Assembly (NCBI GenBank): GCA_913051775.1
Contig: CAJXCL010000004.1
Location: 1 to 64,000 of the forward strand
Length of the DNA stretch: 64,000 bases
DNA from: an uncultured Nitrospirota bacterium
GTDB taxonomy: Bacteria; Nitrospinota; Nitrospinia; CAJXCL01
Direction: 5' to 3'
Shown here: piece after piece, positions 1 to 9,366 of the stretch
How the letters are laid out: each line of letters starts with the position of its first letter
Numbering within the stretch: the first letter of the stretch is position 1
Notes under the pieces: generated by a model
Seen by the model: only the letters and a program-made list of their open reading frames with translations
Database searches by the model: none
What the model was told of the DNA's origin: nothing
Position numbers and translations under genes: made by a program

Positions 1-103
1 GCTGATTCCGTGTCTTAATAAATTTAAAGAGAGACTGGGCAATTACCATATCTCCAATCCATGATGGACCAACAATCAGGATTTTAATCGGATTATTAAT
101 CAA
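1..103 (-). CDS. waaF: Lipopolysaccharide heptosyltransferase II, N-terminus (partial)
   Basis: The gene runs off the left edge; only about 34 residues are visible. Read on the minus strand from a TTG at 103-101, the peptide contains KILIVGPSWIGDM followed by AQSLFKFI, the hallmark start of ADP-heptose:LPS heptosyltransferase II (GT9 family), which adds heptose to the inner core of LPS at the cytoplasmic face of the inner membrane. The TTG lies 1 base after the stop codon of the upstream TIGR02757 gene, so the two are probably co-transcribed and translationally coupled. The family motif is seen directly. The exact family member (WaaF rather than WaaC) rests on the GPSWIGDM block and is inferred. 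Confidence 0.75.
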   Translation of the reverse strand, partial: MINNPIKILIVGPSWIGDMVIAQSLFKFIKTRNQ

Positions 104-104
104 T

Positions 105-935
105 TTACAAATATCTGTCTGATGTTTTGGGAAGTTTTCCGGACATAGTCAGATGGCAGAGAGAAAAGTCGAACCTGACCGGATCTGCAGGATCAATTAG
201 CTTTAGAGTTTCAGTAATTTCTCTCGCCATCTTCCATGACGGATTTTTTCTTTTTGATAATGAAAGATAATTTGCCGCTCTCGATATATGGATGTCTAGG
301 GGGATGATGAGTTTGGAGGGGGGAATCTCATTCCAAATCCCAAAATCTACTTCGTCTCCATTTCTTACCATCCATCTTAGGAACAAGTTTAATCTTTTGC
401 AGGGGCTTCCTTTTGCAGGAGACGGGAAAAGAAACAAATAGCTTCTGGGATAAATTTTTCTGCCATAAAGAGGCGTTGTATCGATAGAGCAAAAAAAATC
501 GGTCATCTTTGATAAAGTAATTTTAAGATTACCCTGTGACTTTTGATAATAGGAGTAAAACATTTGTTTCAAAGAACCATATTCCCTACAAATTGTGTGT
601 ATTCCATAGATCATGCAAGCAATGTCTATTCCGCGAGTCATCCGGTAGTTCAGCTTTTTAAACTTGTCTAGTTCACGCTTTGGAGAAAATTTCATTACGT
701 ATTGGTAAGGATTACCTCTCATAGCGGTTAATATACTTTCTATAACTGGCTTAAAAAGATCAATTCGACCATAAGCGAGCGAGGAAGCAATTAATCCTGC
801 TACTTCTATGTCTCTCGGATTTTTATATTTGTGGAGAAACTCAACGGGATCCCGCTTAATATGTTTTTTGAAATCAACCTGACAATATATTTTCTCTAAA
901 ATATTTGTGAGTTTTATTTTATGAGTATTTTTCAT
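105..935 (-). CDS. TIGR02757/DUF2400 family protein
   Basis: This is a 276-residue soluble protein of the conserved family TIGR02757 (DUF2400), which has no established function. Sequence landmarks are the N-terminal stretch with residues 42-57 (DIEVAGLIASSLAYGR), the FxxPSPAKGSPCKR block at about 170-181, and a C-terminal PLDIHISR at 212-219 followed by DPADPVRFDFSL near 248-259. The PLDxHxxR segment resembles the Asp-containing loop of HhH-GPD DNA glycosylases, which would fit a glycosylase-like fold, but this is my inference. It is divergent from the HAD gene at 1003 and sits just upstream of the heptosyltransferase gene. Family assignment is fairly sure; role unknown. Confidence 0.8.
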   Translation of the reverse strand: MKNTHKIKLTNILEKIYCQVDFKKHIKRDPVEFLHKYKNPRDIEVAGLIASSLAYGRIDLFKPVIESILTAMRGNPYQYVMKFSPKRELDKFKKLNYRMTRGIDIACMIYGIHTICREYGSLKQMFYSYYQKSQGNLKITLSKMTDFFCSIDTTPLYGRKIYPRSYLFLFPSPAKGSPCKRLNLFLRWMVRNGDEVDFGIWNEIPPSKLIIPLDIHISRAANYLSLSKRKNPSWKMAREITETLKLIDPADPVRFDFSLCHLTMSGKLPKTSDRYL

Positions 936-1002
936 TTTATTTTACTTTATATTTTTTTAATATAATAATAGAATTTCATAAACCATTACAAGACCTGATT
1001 GA

Positions 1003-1695
1003 ATGGATAAAGGACGAAAATTAAAAAAGCTGATTCAATCCCGCAGAGGAATTATATTTGATTTCGACGGTCTTCTTGTGGATTCAGAACCTTTTCATTA
1101 TAAGGCTTATAATGCGGTTTTCCAGGAATATGGACATACAATAAACCAGGATGAATACTGGATTGAGTTTACTTCCAAAGGAAAGGGCGCGCAAGGAGAA
1201 ATCGATAGGCATAAATTAAAGGGATTAGACCCCAATAAGATTCGCAAAAAAAAATTTATTGTCTATTCTGAGTTTTGCAGGAATGGGGATATATGTTTTT
1301 TCCCTTTGGCAGCAAGACTTATCCATTCGGCGGAGTTAGCTGGATACAAACTGGCCATTGCCTCCGGATCGAGGAATGAAGATATTAGAACCATATTGGA
1401 TTTAAACGGTTACGGAAATACTTTTCACCTGATCATGGGTAAAGAATCTGCGCAGAAAGAAAAACCGGCTCCGGATATTTTTATAAAAACAGCAGAAATA
1501 CTTGGAATAGAGCCGGACAAACTCGTTGTTTTAGAAGATGCTGAAAAGGGGCTCAAAGCGAGCAAAGAAGCCGGCATTCCCTGCGTGATTGTTCGGAATA
1601 AATTAAATCAAAACCTGGAATTTCAGGACGCGGATTTTGTATGCGAAAACCTGGAAGAAGTGGCAGAGGCAATTGAAAATTCTGGACATCTGTAG
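1003..1695 (+). CDS. HAD-superfamily hydrolase, beta-phosphoglucomutase-like
   Basis: A 230-residue haloacid dehalogenase phosphatase or phosphomutase of subfamily IA. Motif I is DFDGLLVDS at residues 20-28 (nucleophile D20, acid/base D22), motif II is the Ser in ASGSRNED near 121, motif III is Lys154 in EKPAPD, and motif IV is LEDAEKG at 177-183. A helical cap lies between motifs I and II, as in beta-phosphoglucomutase and phosphoglycolate phosphatase relatives. Substrate cannot be read from sequence. It stands alone, divergent from the TIGR02757 gene, and is followed by a dispersed repeat rather than another gene. The first 14 residues before RGIIFDFDG are ordinary for the family, so the ATG at 1003 is kept. 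Confidence 0.85.
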   Translation: MDKGRKLKKLIQSRRGIIFDFDGLLVDSEPFHYKAYNAVFQEYGHTINQDEYWIEFTSKGKGAQGEIDRHKLKGLDPNKIRKKKFIVYSEFCRNGDICFFPLAARLIHSAELAGYKLAIASGSRNEDIRTILDLNGYGNTFHLIMGKESAQKEKPAPDIFIKTAEILGIEPDKLVVLEDAEKGLKASKEAGIPCVIVRNKLNQNLEFQDADFVCENLEEVAEAIENSGHL

Positions 1696-1713
1696 CCCTG
1701 CACTGACGTACTG

Positions 1714-1868
1714 AAAGTGTTTAGCGAACGCATTCCCCGCTGCTTGTGGCGGGGTTAGAGAGCGAACTTAAAAAAATTATACTCTACGCTGAATATTCCT
1801 TGCGGCTTGCAGAGCTACGAAACTAAGCTTGGCTTTGAGTTCAGCTTTGCCGCAGGGAGCTTCAAAAC
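1714..1868 (+). repeat. Dispersed repeat family A, copy 1
   Basis: This copy begins AAAGTGTTTAGCGAACGC and continues through CCCCGCTGCTTGTGGCGGGG (a hairpin) to a second AGCGAAC block and ACTCTACGCTGAA. Other copies lie at 2377-2533, 5704-5755, 17757-17826, 60244-60303, 60891-61036 and 62888-62940. No reading frame of note is present. Confidence 0.7.
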
Positions 1869-1970
1869 TAATTCACTTCCCGCGTATAATTCTTCTTGAT
1901 ATTTGTACAGAAAACCTGCTATAAACTATTTTTTGAGGTTCTCTAAAAGACATTTTTTTAATCCAATTTT

Positions 1971-2183
1971 ATGAATACCCTCTCTAAATGCAATAAATGC
2001 AAGGGGCCGGTTTTTTTAAACCGTGTCATTGATTCATTCGGCAATTCAGTTGTGTCTCTTAACTGCTGGAATGGCCATTACGAATGGATAGAAATAGAAA
2101 ATATAGAATTTAAAGAAGATATAAAGGTGAAAGAGGCCAGCAAGGATCTAATCCTGCATATAAGCTTTTGCGGTGCAGCGTAA
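1971..2183 (+). CDS. Small zinc-ribbon-like hypothetical protein
   Basis: A 70-residue protein I do not recognise. It opens with a CNKC knuckle (C7, C10) and carries a second potential metal site at C32 and H36 in NCWNGHYEW, a spacing compatible with a small CCCH or ribbon-type zinc fold. The remainder is acidic and lysine-rich. There is no clear Shine-Dalgarno sequence and repeat copies lie on both sides, so it is an isolated gene. It could be a nucleic-acid or protein adaptor, but nothing in the neighbourhood suggests a specific job. The ordered Cys and His residues argue that it is a real gene. Confidence 0.55.
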   Translation: MNTLSKCNKCKGPVFLNRVIDSFGNSVVSLNCWNGHYEWIEIENIEFKEDIKVKEASKDLILHISFCGAA

Positions 2184-2577
2184 TAAACTTTTTAACAAAT
2201 CTTTTGTTACAACCCCCGTCCTGTCTATGAAAACTGCAAATGCCTCGCACGAGAATAAATAATTCCACAATTTAGAGAAGGTCCGGAAAAACGTAACTTG
2301 TTCGGGACGAGTAAAAATTCCCCTCTACATTAAAAGGGGTGGATCCTAAAAGGAGACGGGGTGTGTTATAAATGTTAAAAGTGTTTAGCGAGCGAACTTA
2401 AAACAAAATCATGCTCTACATTGATTTCGACCATCTATGGTCTCAACTTCGGGTGGTTTTTTAAAAGCCATCCAATTTTACCATCATGGTAAAATTGTGA
2501 AGATTTCCCACAGCTTGCTGGGGAGAGCTTCAATTTCTACCATATACGAGTAATCGAATAGATTTTTTGGAGTTTAG
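2184..2577. repeat. Gene-free spacer made of repeats upstream of leuD
   Basis: No credible gene. It holds repeat family A copy 2 (2377-2533) with other elements nested in it: a short palindrome GACCATCTATGGTC at 2429-2442, a CTCAACTTCGGGTGGTTTT segment that recurs in altered form near 16597-16622, and a perfect 11-bp stem at 2473-2483/2487-2497 with a 3-base loop. The spacer ends in a GGAG-like sequence just before the leuD ATG. Confidence 0.6.
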
Positions 2578-3066
2578 ATGATCTTAAAAGGAAAAGGATG
2601 GAAATTTGGATCGAATATTGATACTGATGCGATTATTCCGGCACGGTATTTAAATACATCAGACCCAAAGGAGCTTGCAAAGCATTGCATGGAAGATGCT
2701 GATCCTCAATTCATTCAAAAAATGAATCAAGGAGATATTATTGTGGCGGAAAAAAATTTTGGATGCGGTTCTTCGCGTGAACACGCCCCTATCGCTATAA
2801 AAGAAACTGGAATTTCCTGTGTTATAGCAAAAACATTCGCGAGAATTTTTTACAGAAATTCCTTTAACATGGGTCTTCCAATCTTTGAAAGTGCTGAAGC
2901 ATCAGAAAAAATCGAAACAGGAGATAAAATAGAAGTGGACACCAATGCCGGTATCATAAAAAATATTACAAAAAACCAGACATACAAAACTCAGCCCATA
3001 CCGCCATTTATGCAGGAACTGATAGATGACGGGGGTTTGATTAATCATATTAAAAAGAAACTTTAA
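2578..3066 (+). CDS. leuD: 3-isopropylmalate dehydratase small subunit
   Basis: LeuD is the swivel-domain subunit of isopropylmalate isomerase, which with the [4Fe-4S] subunit LeuC converts 2-isopropylmalate to 3-isopropylmalate in leucine synthesis. At 162 residues it is the short type found in archaea and many non-enterobacterial bacteria (about 200 in enterobacteria). Seen directly: [13 protein letters not shown] at 13-25 and the substrate-binding [11 protein letters not shown] at 61-71. TTTGGAG precedes the ATG closely. leuC is not in the window. leuB follows after a 313-base repeat-bearing gap. A homoaconitase-type small subunit is the alternative, but leuB as neighbour favours leucine synthesis. 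Confidence 0.9.
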   Translation: MILKGKGWKFGSNIDTDAIIPARYLNTSDPKELAKHCMEDADPQFIQKMNQGDIIVAEKNFGCGSSREHAPIAIKETGISCVIAKTFARIFYRNSFNMGLPIFESAEASEKIETGDKIEVDTNAGIIKNITKNQTYKTQPIPPFMQELIDDGGLINHIKKKL

Positions 3067-3379
3067 ACCACTAACCAAGCTCTCTGCGTCCTCTATGGTA
3101 AACTAAATATCGCTAAATTAATAGAATCTGCTGGCAGCAGATTGCTTTCGCTCTGCTCCCCGACCCCTGACACCCGATTTGGGGTTTTAATAATTCTACA
3201 AAAATGATAAATTGCTACCTTTAGTCTATTTTTTGAGTTTCGATTATTAGAGATTCTAATTTGTTTCTTATTTTTGGTAAAAGGCGGCCAAGATTTGCTC
3301 TGCGAAGAACGCCTGCGAAGACTTGAATTCGATATTCGAATTTCTGATTTTATTCTTTCAGTAATGGAGAGATAGAGCT
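3067..3379. repeat. Repeat-bearing gap between leuD and leuB
   Basis: No gene seen. It contains a half copy of the CACAAAGACAC-type family B right after the leuD stop, a CCCCGACCCCTGACACCCG fragment at about 3157-3175 that belongs to the GGGGTCGGGGATCAGG repeat type, and family C copy 1 at 3282-3345 (CTGCGAAGACTTGAATTC). Confidence 0.5.
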
Positions 3380-4465
3380 TTGAGTGATAAACACCAGATA
3401 GCTGTTTTACCCGGTGATGGTATTGGGCCTGAGGTGGTTCGTGAAGGGTTAAAAATATTGTCTGCTGTGGCGGAGAAATTTTGCATTTCTTTTGATCTTC
3501 AAGAAGGAATTATAGGAGGCGCTGCTATTGATAAATACGGGAAGCCATTGCCTCAATCTTCTCTTGATCTGGCAAAAAATGCGGATGCAGTTGTTTTGGG
3601 AGCAGTGGGAGGACCAAAATGGGAAAATCTCGATTATAGAATCAGACCGGAAAGAGCCCTTTTGGGCCTTAGAAACAGGTTAGAGCTATACGCAAATTTA
3701 CGTCCCGCCAAAGTCTTTTCCACACTCATTGACGCTTCAAGTTTAAAAAAAGAAGTCATTGAAAATACAAATATTATGATTGTAAGAGAACTGGTTGGCG
3801 GCATTTACTTTGGAAAACCAAAAGGGGTTGAAAAATTAGAAGATGGAAATGAGAAAGGGGTTAATACTCTTGTCTATACGACCCCGGAAATAAAAAGAAT
3901 CGCAAAAATAGCTTTTGAAGTCGCTTCCAAGCGGAAGAAAAAGGTTCTTTCTGTAGATAAAGCGAATGTACTGGAAAGTACTGAACTGTGGCGAAAAGTC
4001 GTAACGAAAGTCCACGCTGATTATCAAGACATAGAACTTTCTCACATGTATGTGGATAATTGCGCTATGCAGTTGGTAAAAGATCCGAAACAGTTTGATG
4101 TTATTGTAACAACTAATATGTTTGGGGATATTTTAAGTGATGAAGCCGCCATGCTGACCGGTTCTATTGGGATGCTTCCATCAGCAAGTCTAGGTGGGAA
4201 CAATGGAATGTATGAGCCTATTCATGGAAGCGCGCCGGATATCGCTGGTCGAGATATAGCAAACCCCATAGCTACTATCATGTCTATTGCTATGATGTTT
4301 AAATATTCTTTTGGTGTGGATGAGGCATCTGAGGTCATTGAAAGTGCTGTCGAGAAAATACTGCAAAATGGTTATAGAACTAAAGATATTATGGATAACA
4401 GCGGCAAACTGGTGGGGACAAAGGAAATGGGTGACTTGATTTTAAAAGAAATACAGGAGGCATAG
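3380..4465 (+). CDS. leuB: 3-isopropylmalate dehydrogenase
   Basis: LeuB oxidatively decarboxylates 3-isopropylmalate to 2-oxoisocaproate using NAD, in the cytoplasm. The 361-residue protein shows the family's [11 protein letters not shown] at 9-19, the substrate-binding arginines in [21 protein letters not shown], the lid region [10 protein letters not shown], and the metal/NAD block [10 protein letters not shown] followed by [13 protein letters not shown]. The start is a TTG at 3380 (TTG AGT GAT AAA) preceded by a GGAGAG motif; no in-frame ATG lies near it, and the family's usual N-terminus begins just there. It is followed by asd, a gene pairing common for aspartate-family and leucine synthesis. 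Confidence 0.95.
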   Translation: MSDKHQIAVLPGDGIGPEVVREGLKILSAVAEKFCISFDLQEGIIGGAAIDKYGKPLPQSSLDLAKNADAVVLGAVGGPKWENLDYRIRPERALLGLRNRLELYANLRPAKVFSTLIDASSLKKEVIENTNIMIVRELVGGIYFGKPKGVEKLEDGNEKGVNTLVYTTPEIKRIAKIAFEVASKRKKKVLSVDKANVLESTELWRKVVTKVHADYQDIELSHMYVDNCAMQLVKDPKQFDVIVTTNMFGDILSDEAAMLTGSIGMLPSASLGGNNGMYEPIHGSAPDIAGRDIANPIATIMSIAMMFKYSFGVDEASEVIESAVEKILQNGYRTKDIMDNSGKLVGTKEMGDLILKEIQEA

Positions 4466-4528
4466 CCACCAAAGGAACGAAGATACTTCGGAAGAGATAA
4501 TTTGTGTCTTTGAGTCTTAGTGGTTAAA
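4464..4528. repeat. Palindromic repeat family B between leuB and asd
   Basis: Left arm GCCACCAAAGGAACGAAGA and right arm TTGTGTCTTTGAGTCTTAG pair imperfectly. Similar elements occur at 13270-13294, 43938-44002, 44964-45026, 53390-53469 and 57838-57897. Confidence 0.5.
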
Positions 4529-4539
4529 ATTATTGACCA

Positions 4540-5565
4540 ATGACTATTGAAAAGAAAGAAAAATACAATGTTGCCGTTGCAGGTGCAACAGGAGCTGTAG
4601 GAAATGCCATGATAGAGATACTAGAAGAGCGTAATTTTTCGGTGGGTAATCTATTACTGCTCGCGTCGGAGCGATCAGAGGGAAAACTCTTAAAATTTCA
4701 TGGCGAATCGATTGCAGTCCGAACATTGACCCATGATTCATTTGAAGGGATTGATATCGCGCTCTTTTCCGCAGGCTCGGAAAGAAGTAAGGAGTTTGCT
4801 CCTTCGGCTGTTAAGGCAGGCGCTGTGGTTGTCGATAACAGTAGCGCGTTTCGGATGCAGGATGAGGTTCCGTTAGTAGTGCCAGAAGTAAATCCCGAAA
4901 AAATTATAGAGCATCATGGAATTATAGCAAACCCAAACTGTTCTACCATTCAAATGGTTGTTGCTTTAAAACCAATCTATGATAAAGTCGGCATCAAAAG
5001 AATTGTTGTTTCTACTTACCAGGCAGTATCAGGATCAGGGAAAAAGGCAATTGAAGAGCTTTCAATTCAAACTAAAGATGTTTTAAATTTCAAACCCGTG
5101 ATTTGCTCTGTTTATCCGTATCAAATCGCTTTCAACTGTTTGCCGCATATTGATGCTTTTCTGGAAAACGGATACACAAAAGAAGAAGTAAAAATGATTG
5201 ATGAAACGAAAAAAATTTTGGGTGATGAGGCTATTTGTGTAACAGCTACGACCGTACGGGTTCCAGTTTATTCAGGGCATTCTGAGTCAGTTAATATAGA
5301 GACAAAAGATAAAATTTCTGGAGAGGAAGTAAAAAAGCTTCTGTCTAACGCTCCATCCATAAAAGTGCTTGATAATCCTGAAAAATCGGAATATCCTGTA
5401 GCTATTCAAGCTGCCGGAAAAGATGAGGTTTTTGTAGGGAGAATCCGAGAAGATAATTCTATAGAAAAAGGGATAAATCTCTGGATTGTTTCGGATAATA
5501 TCCGAAAAGGGGCGGCTTTAAATGCTGTGCAAATTGCGGAATGCCTGACTGGCTCAGATAAATAA
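4540..5565 (+). CDS. asd: Aspartate-semialdehyde dehydrogenase
   Basis: Asd reduces aspartyl phosphate to aspartate semialdehyde with NADPH, the branch point to lysine/diaminopimelate, methionine and threonine. The 341-residue protein has the Rossmann motif GATGAVG at 15-21, the active-site cysteine C134 in NPNCSTIQM, and the downstream histidine in VPVYSGHSESVN that matches the catalytic His region. Length is typical of the Gram-positive/cyanobacterial-type enzyme rather than the roughly 370-residue enterobacterial one. It is separated from leuB by a palindromic repeat, so co-transcription is possible but not shown. Confidence 0.95.
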   Translation: MTIEKKEKYNVAVAGATGAVGNAMIEILEERNFSVGNLLLLASERSEGKLLKFHGESIAVRTLTHDSFEGIDIALFSAGSERSKEFAPSAVKAGAVVVDNSSAFRMQDEVPLVVPEVNPEKIIEHHGIIANPNCSTIQMVVALKPIYDKVGIKRIVVSTYQAVSGSGKKAIEELSIQTKDVLNFKPVICSVYPYQIAFNCLPHIDAFLENGYTKEEVKMIDETKKILGDEAICVTATTVRVPVYSGHSESVNIETKDKISGEEVKKLLSNAPSIKVLDNPEKSEYPVAIQAAGKDEVFVGRIREDNSIEKGINLWIVSDNIRKGAALNAVQIAECLTGSDK

Positions 5566-5592
5566 TTTTTCCTGAAACTATATGATGCAAAT

Positions 5593-5703
5593 ATGGACGA
5601 ACTGATAGGAAAAATTTTATCAACATCGGATCCGGATTTCATTAATTTTATAAAAAAACATCAGAATATTTTTAAAACCAATCATCTGTCAAACGAACCT
5701 TAA
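5593..5703 (+). CDS. Possible small protein (36 aa) downstream of asd
   Basis: A short open frame, ATG at 5593-5595 to TAA at 5701-5703, reads MDELIGKILSTSDPDFINF and ends NHLSNEP. It is compositionally protein-like (amphipathic, Asp/Phe/Ile-rich, codons like the neighbours) but has no strong ribosome site, and repeat family A begins immediately at its stop. It may be a genuine small protein or the remnant of a longer one. I do not recognise it. Confidence 0.3.
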   Translation: MDELIGKILSTSDPDFINFIKKHQNIFKTNHLSNEP

Positions 5704-5755
5704 AAGAGCTTAGCGGGTGCATTCTTGCGGCTTTTTCCGCGGGGAGTTTGAAATT
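5704..5755 (+). repeat. Dispersed repeat family A, copy 3 (short)
   Basis: AAGAGCTTAGCGGGTGCATTC followed by the hairpin-like TTGCGGCTTTTTCCGCGG; a diverged copy of the element at 1714 and 60891. Confidence 0.5.
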
Positions 5756-5772
5756 CATAGAGCTGTTTTAGT

Positions 5773-6630
5773 ATGGGTAAAATTGGAGTTATTGGAGGAA
5801 GCGGTCTTTATGAAATGGAGGCGCTTAAAAATAAAAAATCTGTTAAGATTGATACCCCATTTGGTTCTCCTTCTGATAAATACATCACCGGACGCCTAAA
5901 TTCAAAAGAAGTGGTTTTTTTGCCCAGGCATGGCAGTGGACATGGTATCTTACCATCCGAATTAAATTTTAAAGCCAATATTTTCGGGATGAAAGTCCTT
6001 GGTGTGGATCGAATCCTTTCTGTAAGCGCTGTGGGGAGTTTAAAAAAGGAAATAGTTCCCGGAGATATAGTCATTCCATTTCAATTCTACGATCATACGA
6101 GGTTCAGACCAAGTACGTTTTTCGGTAATGGCATTGTCGGTCATTTGTCTTTTGCTGATCCTATTTGTCTTGATACCGCCCATGTTGTGTTGCAGGCAGC
6201 CCAAGAAGCAGGAGCTAAAGTACACAAAGGCGGAACCTACATTTGTATTGAAGGACCTCAATTTTCAACACGAGCGGAATCCAATATTTATAGAAGTTGG
6301 GGAATGGATGTTATTGGAATGACTAATGTAAATGAGGCTAAGTTGGCACGAGAAGCAGAAATGTGTTATGCAACTATAGCACTTTCAACAGACTATGATT
6401 GCTGGTACGAAGAAGAGGAGAGTGTAACCGCTGAATCGGTAATAGAGGTAATTAAAAAAAATGTTCAAATGGCACGGGAAATTATAGCTGAAAGTGTTGC
6501 CATGCTACCTGAAAAAAGAATATGCACGTGTGTAAATATGTTGAAAAATGCTGTTATGACAGACCCGAATATTATTCCGGATGAGATTAAAAAAAATTTA
6601 AAACCTATTATAGGAAAGTACATTAAATGA
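5773..6630 (+). CDS. mtnP: S-methyl-5'-thioadenosine phosphorylase
   Basis: MtnP cleaves methylthioadenosine with phosphate to adenine and methylthioribose-1-phosphate, starting methionine salvage. The 285-residue protein carries the phosphate-binding [11 protein letters not shown] at 5-15, the PRHGSGH block near 52-58, and [17 protein letters not shown] with the purine-binding [15 protein letters not shown] segment, all typical of the trimeric MTAP family. The ATG at 5773 precedes the phosphate loop by the usual few residues. Its TGA overlaps the next gene's ATG (ATGA), so it is translationally coupled to hemL. Other methionine salvage genes are not in the window; a purine nucleoside phosphorylase of the same fold is the alternative. 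Confidence 0.92.
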   Translation: MGKIGVIGGSGLYEMEALKNKKSVKIDTPFGSPSDKYITGRLNSKEVVFLPRHGSGHGILPSELNFKANIFGMKVLGVDRILSVSAVGSLKKEIVPGDIVIPFQFYDHTRFRPSTFFGNGIVGHLSFADPICLDTAHVVLQAAQEAGAKVHKGGTYICIEGPQFSTRAESNIYRSWGMDVIGMTNVNEAKLAREAEMCYATIALSTDYDCWYEEEESVTAESVIEVIKKNVQMAREIIAESVAMLPEKRICTCVNMLKNAVMTDPNIIPDEIKKNLKPIIGKYIK

Positions 6631-7907
6631 TCACAAAATCAGAAACGTTATTTTGTGAAGCACAAAAATTTATTCCCGGAGGGGTAAACAGCCCTGTCAG
6701 GGCATTTAAATCAGTTGATATGTCTCCGCTTTTTATTAAAAAGGCTTTAGGCTCAAAGATCACTGATGTGGATGACAATGAGTATATAGATTATGTTGGG
6801 TCATGGGGGCCTCTTATACTTGGACATACGCACCCTGATGTAGTTGTAGCTCTTGAAAACGCGTTATCAAACGGCACCAGCTATGGTGCGCCAACTGAAA
6901 TAGAAACACAATTGGCTAAACTGGTTATTCAGGCGGTTCCCTCTATTGAAATTGTAAGGATGGTAAATTCAGGGACAGAAGCATCCATGAGCGCTATCAG
7001 GTTAGCTCGTGGATATACCGGTAGGAAAAAGATAATCAAATTTGAAGGATGTTACCATGGGCATGTCGATTCTTTGCTGGTTAAGGCTGGATCAGGAGCT
7101 TCTACACTTGGAATCCCGGACAGTCCCGGTATTACTGAAGATCTGGCCAAGCTGACAATTACACTACCTTTTAATGATATTGAGAAGGTGAAAGAATGTT
7201 TTCAAAAAGAAGGGGATCAGATTGCCTGCATTATCCTGGAGCCGATTGCCGGCAATATGGGTGTCATCCCTCCTGAAAAAGGATTTCTTGAAGGTTTAAA
7301 AAAAATTACAGAACAATACAAATCGATTTTAATATTTGATGAAGTTATGACTGGTTTCCGAGTGGCCTTTGGCGGAGCACAGGAATTTTACCAGATTACT
7401 CCGGATTTGACTTGCCTGGGAAAAATTATTGGAGGAGGCCTTCCGGTTGGGGCCTATGGTGGTAAGAAGGAAGTAATGAACCACATTGCTCCGTTAGGGC
7501 CTGTATATCAGGCAGGGACATTGTCAGGAAATCCATTAGCCATGACAGCAGGCATAGCGACTCTAAACCTTATTTCGAGAAACGGATTTTATGAAGACCT
7601 CGATCAAAAAGCTGAGTATCTTTGTTCCGAATTGAAATCTCTTGCTGAAGAAAAAGGGCTTCCTGTCTATTTTACAAGAGTAGGTTCGATGTTTTCTTCG
7701 TTCTTTACAGACAATCAGGTCAAAAACTACGAAGATGCAAAAAAGTCGAATCTCACCATGTTTACAAAATATTTTCAAAATATGCTGAATAACGGTATCT
7801 ATCTTGCCCCATCCCAGTTTGAAGCCGGTTTTATATCTTCAGCACATACGCGAGAAGATATAGATAAAACTCTTGATGCAGCGCGAGCATCATTTAAACA
7901 AATTTAG
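6627..7907 (+). CDS. hemL: Glutamate-1-semialdehyde 2,1-aminomutase
   Basis: HemL is the PLP enzyme that isomerises glutamate-1-semialdehyde to 5-aminolevulinate, the last step of the C5 route to haem. The 426-residue length is typical. Visible motifs are [10 protein letters not shown] at 18-27, [16 protein letters not shown] at 114-129 (PLP phosphate binding), [10 protein letters not shown] at 139-148, [10 protein letters not shown] at 236-245 (Asp contacting the pyridine nitrogen) and the Schiff-base lysine K266 in [16 protein letters not shown]. The start overlaps the mtnP stop by 4 bases. The presence of HemL implies the glutamyl-tRNA route rather than ALA synthase. Confidence 0.96.
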   Translation: MITKSETLFCEAQKFIPGGVNSPVRAFKSVDMSPLFIKKALGSKITDVDDNEYIDYVGSWGPLILGHTHPDVVVALENALSNGTSYGAPTEIETQLAKLVIQAVPSIEIVRMVNSGTEASMSAIRLARGYTGRKKIIKFEGCYHGHVDSLLVKAGSGASTLGIPDSPGITEDLAKLTITLPFNDIEKVKECFQKEGDQIACIILEPIAGNMGVIPPEKGFLEGLKKITEQYKSILIFDEVMTGFRVAFGGAQEFYQITPDLTCLGKIIGGGLPVGAYGGKKEVMNHIAPLGPVYQAGTLSGNPLAMTAGIATLNLISRNGFYEDLDQKAEYLCSELKSLAEEKGLPVYFTRVGSMFSSFFTDNQVKNYEDAKKSNLTMFTKYFQNMLNNGIYLAPSQFEAGFISSAHTREDIDKTLDAARASFKQI

Positions 7908-8009
7908 GGTTTTTAGACATGATAAAAGGATAGACTGGATTCTTCTCGTTCCCAATCTCCAGATTGCGAACGAGTACTTGTCTGCGTTTATCTGTGAATT
8001 CATGTCTCC

Positions 8010-8039
8010 GCAGATATTCTTCTATGGAAGAATATCTGC
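8010..8039 (+). promoter_or_regulatory. Perfect 13-bp hairpin in the eno leader
   Basis: GCAGATATTCTTC (8010-8022) and GAAGAATATCTGC (8027-8039) are exact complements around the loop TATG. The element ends 27 bases before the eno ATG and has no following U-tract. It could be a terminator-like remnant of the repeats in this gap, or an RNA element stabilising or controlling eno mRNA. Function is not shown by sequence. Confidence 0.45.
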
Positions 8040-8066
8040 AGCTAAAATCTGCATCCCACTAAACTT

Positions 8067-9362
8067 ATGAGCAAAATAATAAGAATTTACGGGAGAGAAA
8101 TAATTGATTCCAGAGGCAATCCCACTGTAGAGGTGGATATGACTCTGGAAAGCGGTGCTTTAGGCAGGGCGTCTGTGCCATCCGGCGCATCAACCGGGTC
8201 ACGGGAAGCATTAGAATTGCGTGATCAGGATAACAAATATTTTAACGGCAAAGGTGTCAGAAAAGCGGTAGATCATATAAATAATATTATTGCGGCTGAA
8301 CTTGTTGGGCAGGATGCCTCTGATCAAACCTTAATTGATCAATTAATGATTGACTTAGATGGTACTGAGAACAAATCCAAATTAGGTGCTAATGCTATTT
8401 TAGGCGTGTCTTTAGCAGCCGCAAAAGCAGTTGCCATGGATTGTGATAAGCCTCTGTATCAATATATTGGAGGAGATAACGCAAAAGAATTACCTGTTCC
8501 GATGATTAATATAATTAATGGCGGAAGTCATGCCGACAACAATGTGGATATTCAGGAATTTATGATTATGCCTGTAGGATCCAAAAATATAAAATCAGCC
8601 ATTCGAACAGGATCGGAGATATTCCATGCCTTAAAAAAAGTGTTAAATAAAAAGGGATACAATACAGCAGTTGGTGATGAGGGTGGATTCGCACCTAACT
8701 TAAAATCAAATGTCGAAGCTGTGGAAGTTATTCTTGAGGCTGTTGAACAGGCCGGTTATTCAGCGGGACAGGATGTTTTTGTAGCATTAGACCTCGCTGC
8801 AAGTGAATTTTATAAAGATGGGAAATATATATTGTCTGCCGAATCCTCACCCAACAAATCTTCTCAGGAAATGATTGCGTTTTATGAGGACTGGGTCAGG
8901 CAGTACCCGATTCTGTCCATAGAAGATCCCCTGGCAGAAGATGACTGGGAGGGCTGGAAAGAGCTGACAAATCGTCTTGGCAGAAAAGTCCAGGTGGTGG
9001 GAGACGATATTTTTGTAACGAATACAAAGATTATAAAAAAAGGAATTGAACAAAAAATAGCAAACTCTGTTTTAATAAAACTTAACCAGATTGGGACGCT
9101 GACAGAAACGTTTGATGCGGTAAAAATGGCAAAGATGGCAGATTACACGGTTATAGTATCGCACCGTTCCGGTGAGACCGAAGACTCCACCATTGCGGAT
9201 CTATCTGTCGCCCTGAACGCTGGACAAATAAAAACCGGTTCCATGTCAAGAACTGATCGCGTGGCAAAATACAACCAGCTGATAAGAATTGAAGAAGAAT
9301 TGGGAAATTCATCCGTTTACAAAGGGAAAGAAATTTTTTATAATCTTTTACAGGAGGAGTAA
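8067..9362 (+). CDS. eno: Enolase
   Basis: Enolase interconverts 2-phosphoglycerate and phosphoenolpyruvate. The 431-residue protein begins with the canonical [20 protein letters not shown], and shows [15 protein letters not shown] (flexible active-site loop), [10 protein letters not shown] with the first Mg ligand, [11 protein letters not shown] with the second, [11 protein letters not shown] with the third, the catalytic lysine in [13 protein letters not shown], and the signature [10 protein letters not shown]. It lies downstream of hemL after a 159-base gap with a strong hairpin and is followed 4 bases later by an FtsB-like gene, an eno-ftsB pairing seen in many bacteria. Confidence 0.97.
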   Translation: MSKIIRIYGREIIDSRGNPTVEVDMTLESGALGRASVPSGASTGSREALELRDQDNKYFNGKGVRKAVDHINNIIAAELVGQDASDQTLIDQLMIDLDGTENKSKLGANAILGVSLAAAKAVAMDCDKPLYQYIGGDNAKELPVPMINIINGGSHADNNVDIQEFMIMPVGSKNIKSAIRTGSEIFHALKKVLNKKGYNTAVGDEGGFAPNLKSNVEAVEVILEAVEQAGYSAGQDVFVALDLAASEFYKDGKYILSAESSPNKSSQEMIAFYEDWVRQYPILSIEDPLAEDDWEGWKELTNRLGRKVQVVGDDIFVTNTKIIKKGIEQKIANSVLIKLNQIGTLTETFDAVKMAKMADYTVIVSHRSGETEDSTIADLSVALNAGQIKTGSMSRTDRVAKYNQLIRIEEELGNSSVYKGKEIFYNLLQEE

Positions 9363-9366
9363 AAAT

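Noticed and set aside
9289-9366. N-terminal extension of the FtsB-like protein
   Set aside because: It overlaps the coding sequence of enolase in another frame; the ribosome site favours TTG 9367.
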